Shown piece after piece: positions 41,651 through 49,485 of a stretch of DNA of 50,541 nucleotides. The number at the start of each line of letters is the position of its first letter. Within the stretch, counting starts at the first letter, position 1. The position numbers and the translations under genes were made by a program. The DNA is from Chloroflexota bacterium. Its GTDB lineage: Bacteria; Chloroflexota; Anaerolineae; Promineifilales; Promineifilaceae. Below the pieces are notes generated by a model. The model worked only from the letters and a program-made list of their open reading frames with translations, was not told where the DNA came from and searched no databases. The DNA lies in the NCBI GenBank assembly GCA_013112725.1, contig JABFFZ010000037.1, positions 1-50,541 of the forward strand, given 5' to 3'.

Positions 41651-42214
41651 ATGCAGACGTATTCACATTTGTTGCTTACGGCCGTATGGCGGCCCAAAAT
41701 CCGAGACGATGAGACGCGCGCCTTGCTGGCCGGCTCCGTGTTGCCTGATCTCCCTGTGGTTTTGTTGAGCCTGGGGTATCTGCTTGACCGGCGGTATGTA
41801 CGGCCGTACCTGCCAGACAAGACCCGGTGCAGCCCCACTTACAATCAGTTATATTTCCACAACCCCTGGTGGATTGCCGCCCATAACAGCCTGCACGCGC
41901 CGCTGCCTCTCTTTCTGTTGGGCGTAACCGGCTATCTGTGGCGCAGCCATGCCTGGGGACAGCGATTGTTGTGGTTTGCGGTAGGCTGTGGGCTGCACAC
42001 GGCCGTAGACATTGTCACCCATGCCGATGATGGCCCGGTGCTGTTATTCCCTATGGATTGGCACAAACGGTTTCAATCGCCCATCAGTTATTGGGACCCG
42101 GCGTATGGTGGGTGGTGGTTTCGCTGGCTGGAACATCTGCTGGATGTGCTGCTGGTGGGATGGATGATTTTTCAACGCAGAGGCGCAGAGGTGCAGAGGA
42201 GAGAGCGCCTATGA
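41651..42214 (+). CDS. YdjM-like membrane-bound metal-dependent hydrolase
   Basis: 187 residues. Conserved metal-ligand-like residues: TYSHLLL near the start, GSVLPDLPVVLLSLGY, HNSLHAPLPLFLLG and LHTAVDIVTHADDG. Hydrophobic segments alternate with His/Asp motifs as in PF04307 (YdjM/LexA-regulated hydrolase). The C-terminal tail (RRGAEVQRRERL) is encoded by CGCAGAGG repeats. It overlaps the second permease gene by 4 bp, which makes cotranscription with the transporter likely. Confidence 0.75.
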   Translation: MQTYSHLLLTAVWRPKIRDDETRALLAGSVLPDLPVVLLSLGYLLDRRYVRPYLPDKTRCSPTYNQLYFHNPWWIAAHNSLHAPLPLFLLGVTGYLWRSHAWGQRLLWFAVGCGLHTAVDIVTHADDGPVLLFPMDWHKRFQSPISYWDPAYGGWWFRWLEHLLDVLLVGWMIFQRRGAEVQRRERL

Positions 42215-42999
42215 AAAACAAGGCGCACTTCTTTCTTGTTGTTGCCATTTTGCTGGGGGTGGTAGGGCCATTGCTACCGTTGCTGCTCTGGTCGTTTGCT
42301 CATCGCTGGTTTTTCCCGGATGTGCTGCCAGCCACGTGGAGCGGGCGCGCGTGGTTTTATCTCTTTTCCAGCAGTTCCCAGGTGGGCCGGGCGCTGTTCA
42401 ACAGCGTGACGGTGGCGCTGGCCGTGACGCTGCTGTCACTGGCGATTGCCCTGCCGGCGGCGCGGGCATTGGCGTTGGTTGACTTTCGCGGCAAGACGGC
42501 CGTCCTCTTTCTCATCTTGGCCCCCGCCCTTATGCCCGTGATTGCCATTGTCATGGGGCTGCACGTCACCTTTTTGCGGGTGGGGCTGGCAGACAGCCGG
42601 TGGGGGGTCATCCTGGCGCACCTGGTCCCGGTGATGCCCTACCTGGTGCTGGTGCTGACGGCCGCTTTTGCCAATTACAACCTGGATTATGAAGGGCAGG
42701 CGCGGGTATTGGGGGCACGGCCGTATCAGGTTTTCTGGCATGTCACCCTACCGGCCATCTGGCCTGGCCTCATGGTCGGCAGCCTGTTCGCCTTCCTCAT
42801 CTCCTGGAGCCAATATCTGCTGACCCTGATTATCGGCGGCGGCCAGGTTATGACCCTGCCGGTGCTGCTTTTTACCTTTGCCAGCAGCGGCGACAACACC
42901 ATTACGGCGGCTCTCAGCCTGGTGTTTATTGCTCCGGCGTTGCTGCTTTTTTTGTTTACGGCACGGTATTTGACGGGGCGGAATGTGGCGATGGTTTAG
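42211..42999 (+). CDS. ABC permease subunit 2 (YnjC C-half-like)
   Basis: 262 residues, six membrane helices, EAA loop YEGQARVLGARPYQVFWHVTLPAIWPGLMVG. ATG 42211 overlaps the YdjM-like stop (ATGA); the longer open frame is antisense-like and rejected. With the permease at 37760 it should make the heterodimeric channel. The two permease genes are 3.6 kb apart, so intervening genes were probably inserted into an ancestral ynj-type operon or recruited there for function. Confidence 0.88.
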   Translation: MKNKAHFFLVVAILLGVVGPLLPLLLWSFAHRWFFPDVLPATWSGRAWFYLFSSSSQVGRALFNSVTVALAVTLLSLAIALPAARALALVDFRGKTAVLFLILAPALMPVIAIVMGLHVTFLRVGLADSRWGVILAHLVPVMPYLVLVLTAAFANYNLDYEGQARVLGARPYQVFWHVTLPAIWPGLMVGSLFAFLISWSQYLLTLIIGGGQVMTLPVLLFTFASSGDNTITAALSLVFIAPALLLFLFTARYLTGRNVAMV

Positions 43000-43051
43000 G
43001 GAAGAGGGGAGAGGAGGAGAGGGGGAGAGGGGGAGATAAGGAGATGGGATT

Positions 43052-44131
43052 TTGACGGAACTGGTGTTGGTTGGTTTGAATAAGCAGTATGGGAATCAGC
43101 GGGCGGCGGCGGTGGCGGATTTGTCGTTGACGATGCCGGGTGGGCGGATTACGGCGCTGCTGGGGCCATCAGGTTGTGGCAAGACGACGGCGTTGAAGAT
43201 GATTGCCGGTTTGTTGCCCCCTACGAGCGGCGATATTTTGTTTAACGGCCGTTCCATCCTCTCCATCCCCGCCGAAAAACGTGGCGCAGTCCTGGTTTTT
43301 CAAAATCACCTGCTTTTTCCCACTATGAACGTTTTTGACAATGTGGCTTTTGGTCTGAAAATGCGTGGTGAGCCAAAGGCCATCATCCGGCAGCGGGTTG
43401 AGGAGATGTTGGCGCTGGTAAAGCTGAGTGGTTATGGCCATCGCCAACCCCACCAGCTATCGGGCGGCCAGAAACAGCGGGTAGCTCTGGCGCGGGCGCT
43501 CATCATTGAACCCAACGTGCTGCTGTTGGACGAGCCGCTGTCTAACCTGGATGCCCATTTGCGCCAGGAGATGCGTGACCTCATCTTCACCTTACAGCGG
43601 CAGTTGGGTATCACCACGGTTGTGGTGACGCATGACCAGGAAGAGGCGGTGATTCTGGCGGATTACATTGCCCTGATTTTTGACGGGCGCTTGCAGCAGG
43701 TGGGTACGCCGGATGATTTTTATGAACGGCCGTCAAGCCTGCCCATCGCCCGTTTTTTTGGCGGCGTCAACTTTATCCCTGGCATCAAACAAGATGGGCA
43801 GGTGCAAACCGGTCTGGGTGCGTTCCGGCTGGCGTTTCCCCACGCTCTGCCCGATGGCCCGGTGAACCTGACCATCCGGCCAGAGAATGTCCAATTGCGC
43901 CATTGCCCGGAACCGGAAAACAGCATTTCGGGGCAGGTTCTTAACCGTGTCTACGCCGGCACCCATACCCGCTTCAAAATTGTCACTACCGACCCCACAC
44001 TGCCGCCGCTGGAACTGGTGGCGGATGCGGCCGCACTGCGCCAATTCCCCGATGGGCAGGCACTTTATCTATACTTTCCCCCGCCCCACATCTGGCTGCT
44101 GCCAGCAGAGAAAAACGGAGCGCCGGCCTGA
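43052..44131 (+). CDS. ABC transporter ATPase with TOBE-like C-terminus (YnjD/PotA type)
   Basis: 359 residues from a TTG start that has AAGGAG upstream. Walker A GPSGCGKTTALKM, Q-loop LVFQNHLLFP, signature LSGGQKQRVALARAL, Walker B VLLLDEPLSNLDAHLR, H-loop VVTHDQEEA. The C-terminal about 120 residues form a TOBE-like regulatory domain (NLTIRPENVQL ... GQVLNRVYAGTHTRFKI). The Q-loop Asn-His and lipid context are consistent with a YnjD-like importer. It overlaps the SDR gene (TGATGA). Confidence 0.92.
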   Translation: MTELVLVGLNKQYGNQRAAAVADLSLTMPGGRITALLGPSGCGKTTALKMIAGLLPPTSGDILFNGRSILSIPAEKRGAVLVFQNHLLFPTMNVFDNVAFGLKMRGEPKAIIRQRVEEMLALVKLSGYGHRQPHQLSGGQKQRVALARALIIEPNVLLLDEPLSNLDAHLRQEMRDLIFTLQRQLGITTVVVTHDQEEAVILADYIALIFDGRLQQVGTPDDFYERPSSLPIARFFGGVNFIPGIKQDGQVQTGLGAFRLAFPHALPDGPVNLTIRPENVQLRHCPEPENSISGQVLNRVYAGTHTRFKIVTTDPTLPPLELVADAAALRQFPDGQALYLYFPPPHIWLLPAEKNGAPA

Positions 44132-45792
44132 TGAAAGAAAATAAGCGTTCACCCTCCTGGCAAGACCCTAAGAGTTTCAGGAGTGATTTTAGCAAAGACC
44201 AGGGGTGGGAACCCTTAGGGTCTGAACGGGTAGACGGCACCAAAACCATTCTCATTACCGGCGCAACCAGCGGCATAGGGTTGTCCCTGGCGCAGCAGTT
44301 GGCTGTACAAGGCGTGCGGCTGCTGTTGGTCGGTCGGCGGCCGCTGGCTGACCTGAGCGAGCCGATTTTTACACCGGACACCTATTGCCAGGCTGACCTG
44401 GCCCGGCCACAAGCCATTGCCCAGATAACGGACTTTCTCGACCAGCAGCAGATCGGCGCATTACACGGGTTGGTACACAATGCGGCTGTTGGCTACTACG
44501 GCGACCTGAACGGCCAACCGGCAGCCAGCATTGATGATCTGTTGGCGATTAACTTGTTAACACCCATTCGCCTGACCCAGGCGCTGCGGCCGCGCCTGTT
44601 GGCCGCGTCTGGCACAGTGACATTTATCAGCACCGTGGCCACGGCCGTGCCCACCCCAGAATATGCCGTGTATGGGGCCAGTAAAGCGGCGCTGGAAGGG
44701 TTTGCTCGCTCCCTGCGCGTAGAGTGGCAGGGGCAAATTGGCGTGCAAATCATCCGTCCGGGGGCCACGCGCACCCCGATGCATGAAAAGTCAGGTATCC
44801 CGGTAGCAAAGATGGATTGGCGCAAATTTCCCCCGGCGGAAGCAACGGCTGCTTCTATTGCCGCCGCGCTCAGCCACCCCCGGCCAGCCATCACCATTGG
44901 GTTTAGCAACCAGCTGCTCCGTTTTGTCGGGCGCAACGGCCGTTTCCTGCTGGACCCTATCCGGCAAAAACAGGCCAGACGCAAAGAGCGGGAAAACGGG
45001 ACAACAGGCGAGTGGGGCAAGCTCACCCACGCTCCTGTTGCCCTCATTACCGGGGTGGCGGATGGCATTGGCAAAGCGTTGGCCTGGCAGTTTGCCCGTG
45101 CCGGTTATGGGGTTGTGGGCATTGATGTAGATGAGGCGAAAGGGATTGCCACTACCGCCGAATTGACACGGGCCGGTTTTGCCACCCGCTTTCTCCACGC
45201 CGATCTGAGCTGCGACGGGGACCTGGCCTGGCTGGTGAAGGAGCTGCACGCGGCCGCGCCGCTGGATGTTCTTATTCACAATGCCGGTATTAGTGCCGTC
45301 GGCCGTTTTGAACAGCTTGATCTGGCGGCCCAAGAGCGGGTATTGGCCGTCAATTTACGGGCGCCGCTGCATCTGACGGCCGCATTGGGGCGGTCGGGGC
45401 TGTTCTCCGCGGCGCCATCACTGGTTTTTCTATCCTCACTTTCCCATTACACCGGCTATCCGGGCGCGGCGGTGTACGCTGCCAGTAAAGATGGGGTAGC
45501 TCATTACGGCCGTTCCCTCTCCCTCGCCTGGCCATATGCCCACACCCTCACCGTCTTCCCCGGCCCCACCCGCACCGCCCATGCCCGCCGGTACAGCCCG
45601 GACAACAGCCGTGAAACCAGCCGCATGCCCCCCGAGCAGGTCGCGGCCGCCATTTACCAGGCTGTACACAGGCGGCGGCCGCGTTTAATACCTGGTCTGG
45701 GCAACCAGCTCATTGCCCTGGGGGGGCATCTACTCCCCACCTTACTGGAATGGAGCATGAAAAAAGCGATTTTGGAGAAATTAGATGTTTGA
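44131..45792 (+). CDS. Tandem short-chain dehydrogenase/reductase fusion
   Basis: 553 residues containing two SDR modules. The first has TGATSGIGLSLAQQLA, HNAAVGYYGD, and catalytic YAVYGASKAALEG. The second has TGVADGIGKALAWQFA, IHNAGISAVGRF, SSLSHYTGYPGAAVYAASKDGVAHYG. Both retain a Tyr-x3-Lys catalytic pair. A short Arg/Lys-rich linker (QKQARRKERENGTTG) joins them. Two SDR domains may perform successive oxidations or epimerisation via a keto intermediate. It is embedded between the ATPase and a CDP-alcohol phosphatidyltransferase with overlaps on both sides, so it is part of one operon. Confidence 0.9.
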   Translation: MKENKRSPSWQDPKSFRSDFSKDQGWEPLGSERVDGTKTILITGATSGIGLSLAQQLAVQGVRLLLVGRRPLADLSEPIFTPDTYCQADLARPQAIAQITDFLDQQQIGALHGLVHNAAVGYYGDLNGQPAASIDDLLAINLLTPIRLTQALRPRLLAASGTVTFISTVATAVPTPEYAVYGASKAALEGFARSLRVEWQGQIGVQIIRPGATRTPMHEKSGIPVAKMDWRKFPPAEATAASIAAALSHPRPAITIGFSNQLLRFVGRNGRFLLDPIRQKQARRKERENGTTGEWGKLTHAPVALITGVADGIGKALAWQFARAGYGVVGIDVDEAKGIATTAELTRAGFATRFLHADLSCDGDLAWLVKELHAAAPLDVLIHNAGISAVGRFEQLDLAAQERVLAVNLRAPLHLTAALGRSGLFSAAPSLVFLSSLSHYTGYPGAAVYAASKDGVAHYGRSLSLAWPYAHTLTVFPGPTRTAHARRYSPDNSRETSRMPPEQVAAAIYQAVHRRRPRLIPGLGNQLIALGGHLLPTLLEWSMKKAILEKLDV

Positions 45793-46384
45793 TGAACAGA
45801 TGCGCCAGGTAAAAGAGCAGGTGTTCCACCCATTGGCCCGGCCGCTGCTGCGAATCCCCCCCTGGGTCTTTTCCCTGTTGGGACTGGTCATGGGGTTGGC
45901 GGCGGCGGCGGCCCTATGGCAGCAGGCATATGCTTGGGGCCTCCTGTTCTGGTTTCTCAACCGCGTCTTGGATGCCCTGGACGGTTCAGTGGCACGGCTG
46001 GTGGGCGAACAGAGTGATTTTGGCGGCTACCTGGACATCTTGCTGGACTTCGCCACCTACGCCCTGATCCCGATTGGGCTGGCCTGGGGACGGCCGTTGC
46101 CGGAAAACCTGCTCACCCTTACCTTCCTGCTTGCCAGCTTCTACGTCAACGCCGCCTCCTGGATGTACCTGGCGGCCGTGCTGGAAAAACAGCGCCACAT
46201 CCCCGGCCACCGGTTGACCACCGTTACCATGCCCGCCGGCATCATCGGCGGCACAGAAACCATTCTCTTTTACACCGCGTTTATCCTGTTTCCGAACTAC
46301 CTGGCCTGGCTGTTTGGCCTGATGGGGCTGCTAACGGCGCTGACAATTTTACAAAGAGTCCGCTGGGCAGCACGGCACATTTAG
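45785..46384 (+). CDS. CDP-alcohol phosphatidyltransferase (YnjF-like)
   Basis: 199 residues with about six membrane helices. The diagnostic motif DALDGSVARLVGEQSDFGG followed by YLDILLD fits D-x2-DG-x2-AR-x8-G-x3-D-x3-D, which binds two metals and the CDP-linked donor. These enzymes transfer a phosphatidyl or related group to an alcohol in lipid headgroup synthesis. In E. coli ynjF follows ynjBCDE, so presence here keeps the ynj association. It overlaps the SDR gene by 8 bp. Confidence 0.92.
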   Translation: MFDEQMRQVKEQVFHPLARPLLRIPPWVFSLLGLVMGLAAAAALWQQAYAWGLLFWFLNRVLDALDGSVARLVGEQSDFGGYLDILLDFATYALIPIGLAWGRPLPENLLTLTFLLASFYVNAASWMYLAAVLEKQRHIPGHRLTTVTMPAGIIGGTETILFYTAFILFPNYLAWLFGLMGLLTALTILQRVRWAARHI

Positions 46385-46429
46385 GTAATGGGGCGATGAC
46401 CCAATGACCCAATTACAAAGGACAATTCC

Positions 46430-46972
46430 ATGACTCGATTAATTCCCGGCCAACCAGCTCCGAAGGTGATCCTTGCAACGTTAGATGGTCAGGCCGTACC
46501 ATTATCCTCTTATTGGGGCAACGGCCGTTCGCTGCTGCTCATCTTCCTGCGCCACCTGGCCTGACTGCCCTGCCGTGATCATGTGGCCCAGGTTGTGTCA
46601 CATTACGCCGAGATTCAAGCCGCCAACGCGGAAGTTGTGACCGTCTCATTTGAGAGCGCTTACTGGGCGCAGGTTTGGCTGCAAGAAACAAACTCCCCTT
46701 TTCCCTTTCTGGTTGACGAGTCGCGCGCCGCCTACCGCCTTTACGGCTTAGAGTCTTCACTTTTACGCTCCTGGAGTCCGGCCACCTTGTGGTATTACGC
46801 CAAAGCGGCGTGGCAAGGGCGGGAGACCTTTGGCAAGCGAGGAGATACGCACCAACTTGGTGGGGACTTTATTATTGATGCCCACGGCCGTATTCAACTG
46901 GCCCACCCCAGCCGGGAACCCACCGACCGCCCGGCCATCCAGACATTACTCACCACCCTGCAAACAATCTGA
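46430..46972 (+). CDS. Peroxiredoxin-like (AhpC/TSA_2, PRXL2-type) selenoprotein, TGA = Sec45
   Basis: 180 residues read through the TGA at 46562-46564. N-terminal APKVILATLDGQAVPLSSYWG, then LLLIFLRHLA-U-LPCRDHVAQVV: the FLRHxxCxxCR motif of PRXL2/AhpC-TSA_2 proteins, with the first Cys replaced by Sec (UxxC). Downstream VVTVSFESAYWAQVWLQETNSPFPFLVDESRAAYRLYGL and LGGDFIIDAHGRIQLAHPS complete the fold. Homology is continuous on both sides of the TGA. It closes the ynj-type cluster, 45 bp after the CDP-alcohol transferase gene. Likely peroxide or disulfide reduction; substrate unknown. Confidence 0.9.
46581..46603 (+). promoter_or_regulatory. Candidate bacterial SECIS of the peroxiredoxin-like gene
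   Basis: ATGTG and CACAT make a 5-bp stem, extended by GCC pairing with G, G and U (one bulge), with loop CAGGTT beginning 24 nt after the UGA. Less perfect than the hairpin at 33505. Confidence 0.5.
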
Positions 46973-47047
46973 ATTTGGTATGAGCATGTCCACGCTTACA
47001 CCTGAGAGCATTTCCCAGACACGGAATATGGCGAATGGTACGGGTAT

Positions 47048-47480
47048 TTGAACCGCCGCGGTGAAGTGATGATGGTACACGCATCCTTTAAGGCTTTGGG
47101 AATCAAAGAGCCGGGGTTGGTTCTCATGGCATTAGGGGAAGTGCTGAGGGATGCAGGCGCCTTGCTGATGCCAGCCTTGTCTTATCGGCAGCAATCGTCA
47201 GACGTTCCCGACACCAACTGGACGCCAACGTGCGTCGGCTTTCTATCGGAGTATTTTCGCTGGCGACCGGAGACGGTGCGGAGCCTGCATCCCACACACT
47301 CGGTGTGTGGCGTGGGCGCACAGCTGTCCGCATGGTTGGGTGATCATCTTGAAGATTGCACGCCCTGTGGCCCACATTCACCGTTTTATAAGATCTTACA
47401 TGCCCCCGGCAAAATTCTGATGCTTGGCTGTGGGTTGGCGCCAAACACCGCCAGGAAAAGGCCGCAATTCTCAATTTGCC
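47048..47480 (+). pseudogene. AAC(3)-family N-acetyltransferase, truncated
   Basis: The frame reads RRGEVMMVHASFKALGIKEPG, AGALLMPALSYRQQ, VRSLHPTHSVCGVG, and TPCGPHSPFYKILHAPGKILMLGCGLAPNTA. This is the N-terminal half of Antibiotic_NAT (AAC(3)-like) acetyltransferases, which are about 260 residues long. After GLAPNTA the similarity stops and the frame runs into a palindromic element. No convincing start is present. Its normal substrate could be an aminoglycoside or another amine. The gene is inactive. Confidence 0.75.
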
Positions 47481-47591
47481 CGGCGGTGGTAGATAAATCT
47501 ACACCTACAAAAGGCAAAGTCGGCCTTCGCCGACTGGGCCCAGCCCACGAAGGTGGGCTTCGCCCTCTGTTGGTGCAGATTTATCTGCCGC
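47481..47591. repeat. Composite palindromic element, copy 1
   Basis: Outer arms AGATAAATCT / AGATTTATCT flank inner CAAAGTCGGCCTTCGCCGAC and GCCCACGAAGGTGGGC hairpins. The inner block is shared with the element at 47751. It replaces the 3' half of the acetyltransferase gene. Confidence 0.7.
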
Positions 47592-47750
47592 ATTGAGGAA
47601 TAGGCGATTGCCCTGATGCTGTGCCCTGTTGAATTCAACTGTAAAGGACTTTTATGTATAATTCCTGTCAAGGGTCACGTGAAGTTCGCCCATGGATATA
47701 TTTAACCTACACCGCCAACTATACCAACGGAGGGCATAATGTGACATTTT

Positions 47751-47860
47751 AGCCGGCGGTTGAAACCGCGCCTACAAGGGCAAAGTCGGCCTTCGCCGAC
47801 TGGTCCCCAGACCGCGCAGGCGGTCTTTGCAATTGTTGCCGCGAATTCCATTCGCCGGGC
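47751..47860. repeat. Composite palindromic element, copy 2
   Basis: Starts CCGGCGGTTGAAACCG, contains CAAAGTCGGCCTTCGCCGAC and ends GCCGCGAATTCCATTCGCC. It is embraced by a further imperfect inverted repeat: GGGCATAATGTGACATTTT on the left and AAAATGACACTTTATGGCC on the right, which together make a potential hairpin of about 170 nt. Confidence 0.7.
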
Positions 47861-47925
47861 AAAATGACACTTTATGGCCTTTGGCAGTATAATTGACGAT
47901 TACAGCAGTTACATCGTAAGCGTTC

Positions 47926-47989
47926 AGACTTGACAAGTTTATTACCAGAGGCAGTTGCCGCAATTCAGGCGCAAAAACTTGTCAAGTCT
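47926..47989. repeat. Inverted repeat AGACTTGACAAGTTT
   Basis: Perfect 15-bp arms (AGACTTGACAAGTTT at 47926 and its complement at 47975) separated by 34 bp. Resembles a small miniature element; no gene inside. Confidence 0.8.
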
Positions 47990-48042
47990 CCAGAGGAACT
48001 GAACGGTTACGAATCAACGATGAACGGATAACTGATCACGTG

Positions 48043-48159
48043 TACAAGGAACTGGAAGCGGGTATATCATGGCCCGATCCCCTCATCCAACTAAACCCTA
48101 CTTTTGAACCAGGCGCATGGATGAAGATGAAACGGTGCGCCAGATGGCGTGGGAGATAG
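48043..48159 (+). pseudogene. Short coding remnant (PDPLIQLNPTFEPG)
   Basis: 38 codons reading YKELEAGISWPDPLIQLNPTFEPG then a shifted tail. The block resembles the N-terminal part of large helicase proteins I have seen in Chloroflexota-type loci, but the family call is from memory. Nothing longer is open here. Confidence 0.3.
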
Positions 48160-48163
48160 GACA

Positions 48164-49265
48164 ATGAACAGTGGACGTATCTTTTTAGTTGGTCAAGACG
48201 AAAGCCAGTAGATACCGATGGTGGAGACGCCCTACACCCAGGAAGAGATTTTGCAGCGCGCCCTGGCCCATTACCCGGATTTGCTGCCCGGCGATCAAAT
48301 CAACCCGGAAGAGCCGCGCCGCTGGCTGCTGGTCAAACGGGAATTGGGCATCCCCGGCGACGCCAACAGCGCTTCCATCTGGAGTCTGGATCACCTTTTC
48401 CTGGATCAGGACGGCATCCCCACCTTCGTCGAATGTAAACGCGCCGCCGACACCCGTAGCCGCCGCGAAGTGGTGGCCCAAATGCTGGATTATGCGGCCA
48501 ACGGCACAGAATACTGGTCAATGGATCGCCTGCGCCAGGCGGCCGCAGAAACCGCCCGCAGTCAAAATCTGGCCCTTGAGGAGCAAATTCAACAGCTTAT
48601 CGGTGAAAGCGACGAAGAGCGGGTGGAGGCTTACTGGCAGTTGGTGGAAAACAACCTGCGCCAGAGTCGCATTCGCCTGATCTTTATGGCCGACACCCTG
48701 CCCCACGAGCTGCGCCGTCTCATTGAATTCCTCAACAGCAAGATGACCGATGTGGAAGTGCTGGGCGTGGAAGTAAAGCAGTTTGTGGGGTCAGGCCAGA
48801 CGGCCATGGTCCCCCGTGTAATTGGCCTGACGGAAGTGGCCCGCACGATCAAACCCAATGCCTTCCGGCGGCATGTGACGCGCCAGGAATTTATGGAGAA
48901 TTGTTCACCGGAGGCCGCCATGTTTTTCAGCGATATTTTGGATGACGCTGATAAAGAAGGGACATACCATTTGCTGGGGGACGGCCGGCTTCTCGATTCG
49001 TGTCCTGCTGCCCGCTGAACAAGGTCTGGCGAGCATCCTGTACGGCTATCTGCCCGATCGTTTTCAATTTTACTTCTCGCATTTGGAAACGGCCGTAGCC
49101 CCCGCCGACCTGACGAGACTGCGGCAGCAATTATTCGGATATGGCGTTTTTCGGGAAACGGGCAAAAAGACATTGACGGCGCGTGTCACCGCCGAAGACG
49201 AAACAGCGCTGCGCCAGGTGTATCCATTCGTTCTTAATTGGGTTGATACCCTGGTCAAAGTATAG
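48164..49265 (+). pseudogene. PD-(D/E)xK nuclease-like protein, broken by TAG and a frameshift
   Basis: The frame starts MNSGRIFLVGQDESQ, then TAG at 48209, then continues in frame with YTQEEILQRALAHYPDLLPGD, INPEEPRRWLLVKRELG, DHLFLDQDGIPTFVECKRAADT and RREVVAQMLDYAANG. The strand FVECKR holds the ExK of a restriction-endonuclease-like core. Near 48957 the reading frame shifts by one base (DADKEG to GHTICWGTAGFSIRVLLPAEQG) and continues to 49265. The C-terminal half ends YGVFRETG ... LNWVDTLVKV. Two independent lesions argue for decay; a caller may list 48218-49018 as a gene. Confidence 0.8.
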
Positions 49266-49283
49266 GGGAACCATGAAATAAAC

Positions 49284-49394
49284 CCGACGGTTGAAACCAC
49301 AGCTACAGAAAGCCATGTTGGCCTGCGCTGACTGTAGCCAGACCGCGAAGGCGGTTTTTGCCTTGTGTAGCCGCGAATTTATTCGCCAGGCGCG
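49284..49394. repeat. Composite palindromic element, copy 3
   Basis: Begins CCGACGGTTGAAACC and ends AGCCGCGAATTTATTCGCC, with a CAGACCGCGAAGGCGGTTTTTGCC core; clearly related to the copy at 47751. A separate GCCGGTT-tgc-AACCGGC hairpin follows at 49446-49462, just before the next gene. Confidence 0.65.
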
Positions 49395-49485
49395 GATTAC
49401 CAAAACATTTTGTTTACTTTCATTAGCAGGTTTTTTATGACAGACGCCGGTTTGCAACCGGCAGCAATCAGGCGAAAATTTTTAT

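Larger units (their letters stand above)
47592..48042. other. Gene-poor stretch made of palindromes and remnants
   Basis: No supportable gene. It contains the palindromic element at 47751-47860 with its own flanking imperfect inverted repeat, and the TTGACAAGT dyad at 47926-47989. A short frame near 47670-47750 reads SREVRPWIYLTYTANYTNGG and may be leftover coding sequence. Confidence 0.6.

Noticed and set aside
43000..43046. GA-rich tract before the ATPase gene as a special regulatory site
   Set aside because: It is a low-complexity GGGGAGA run like the one at 36324; apart from the AAGGAG ribosome site at its end I see no specific signal.
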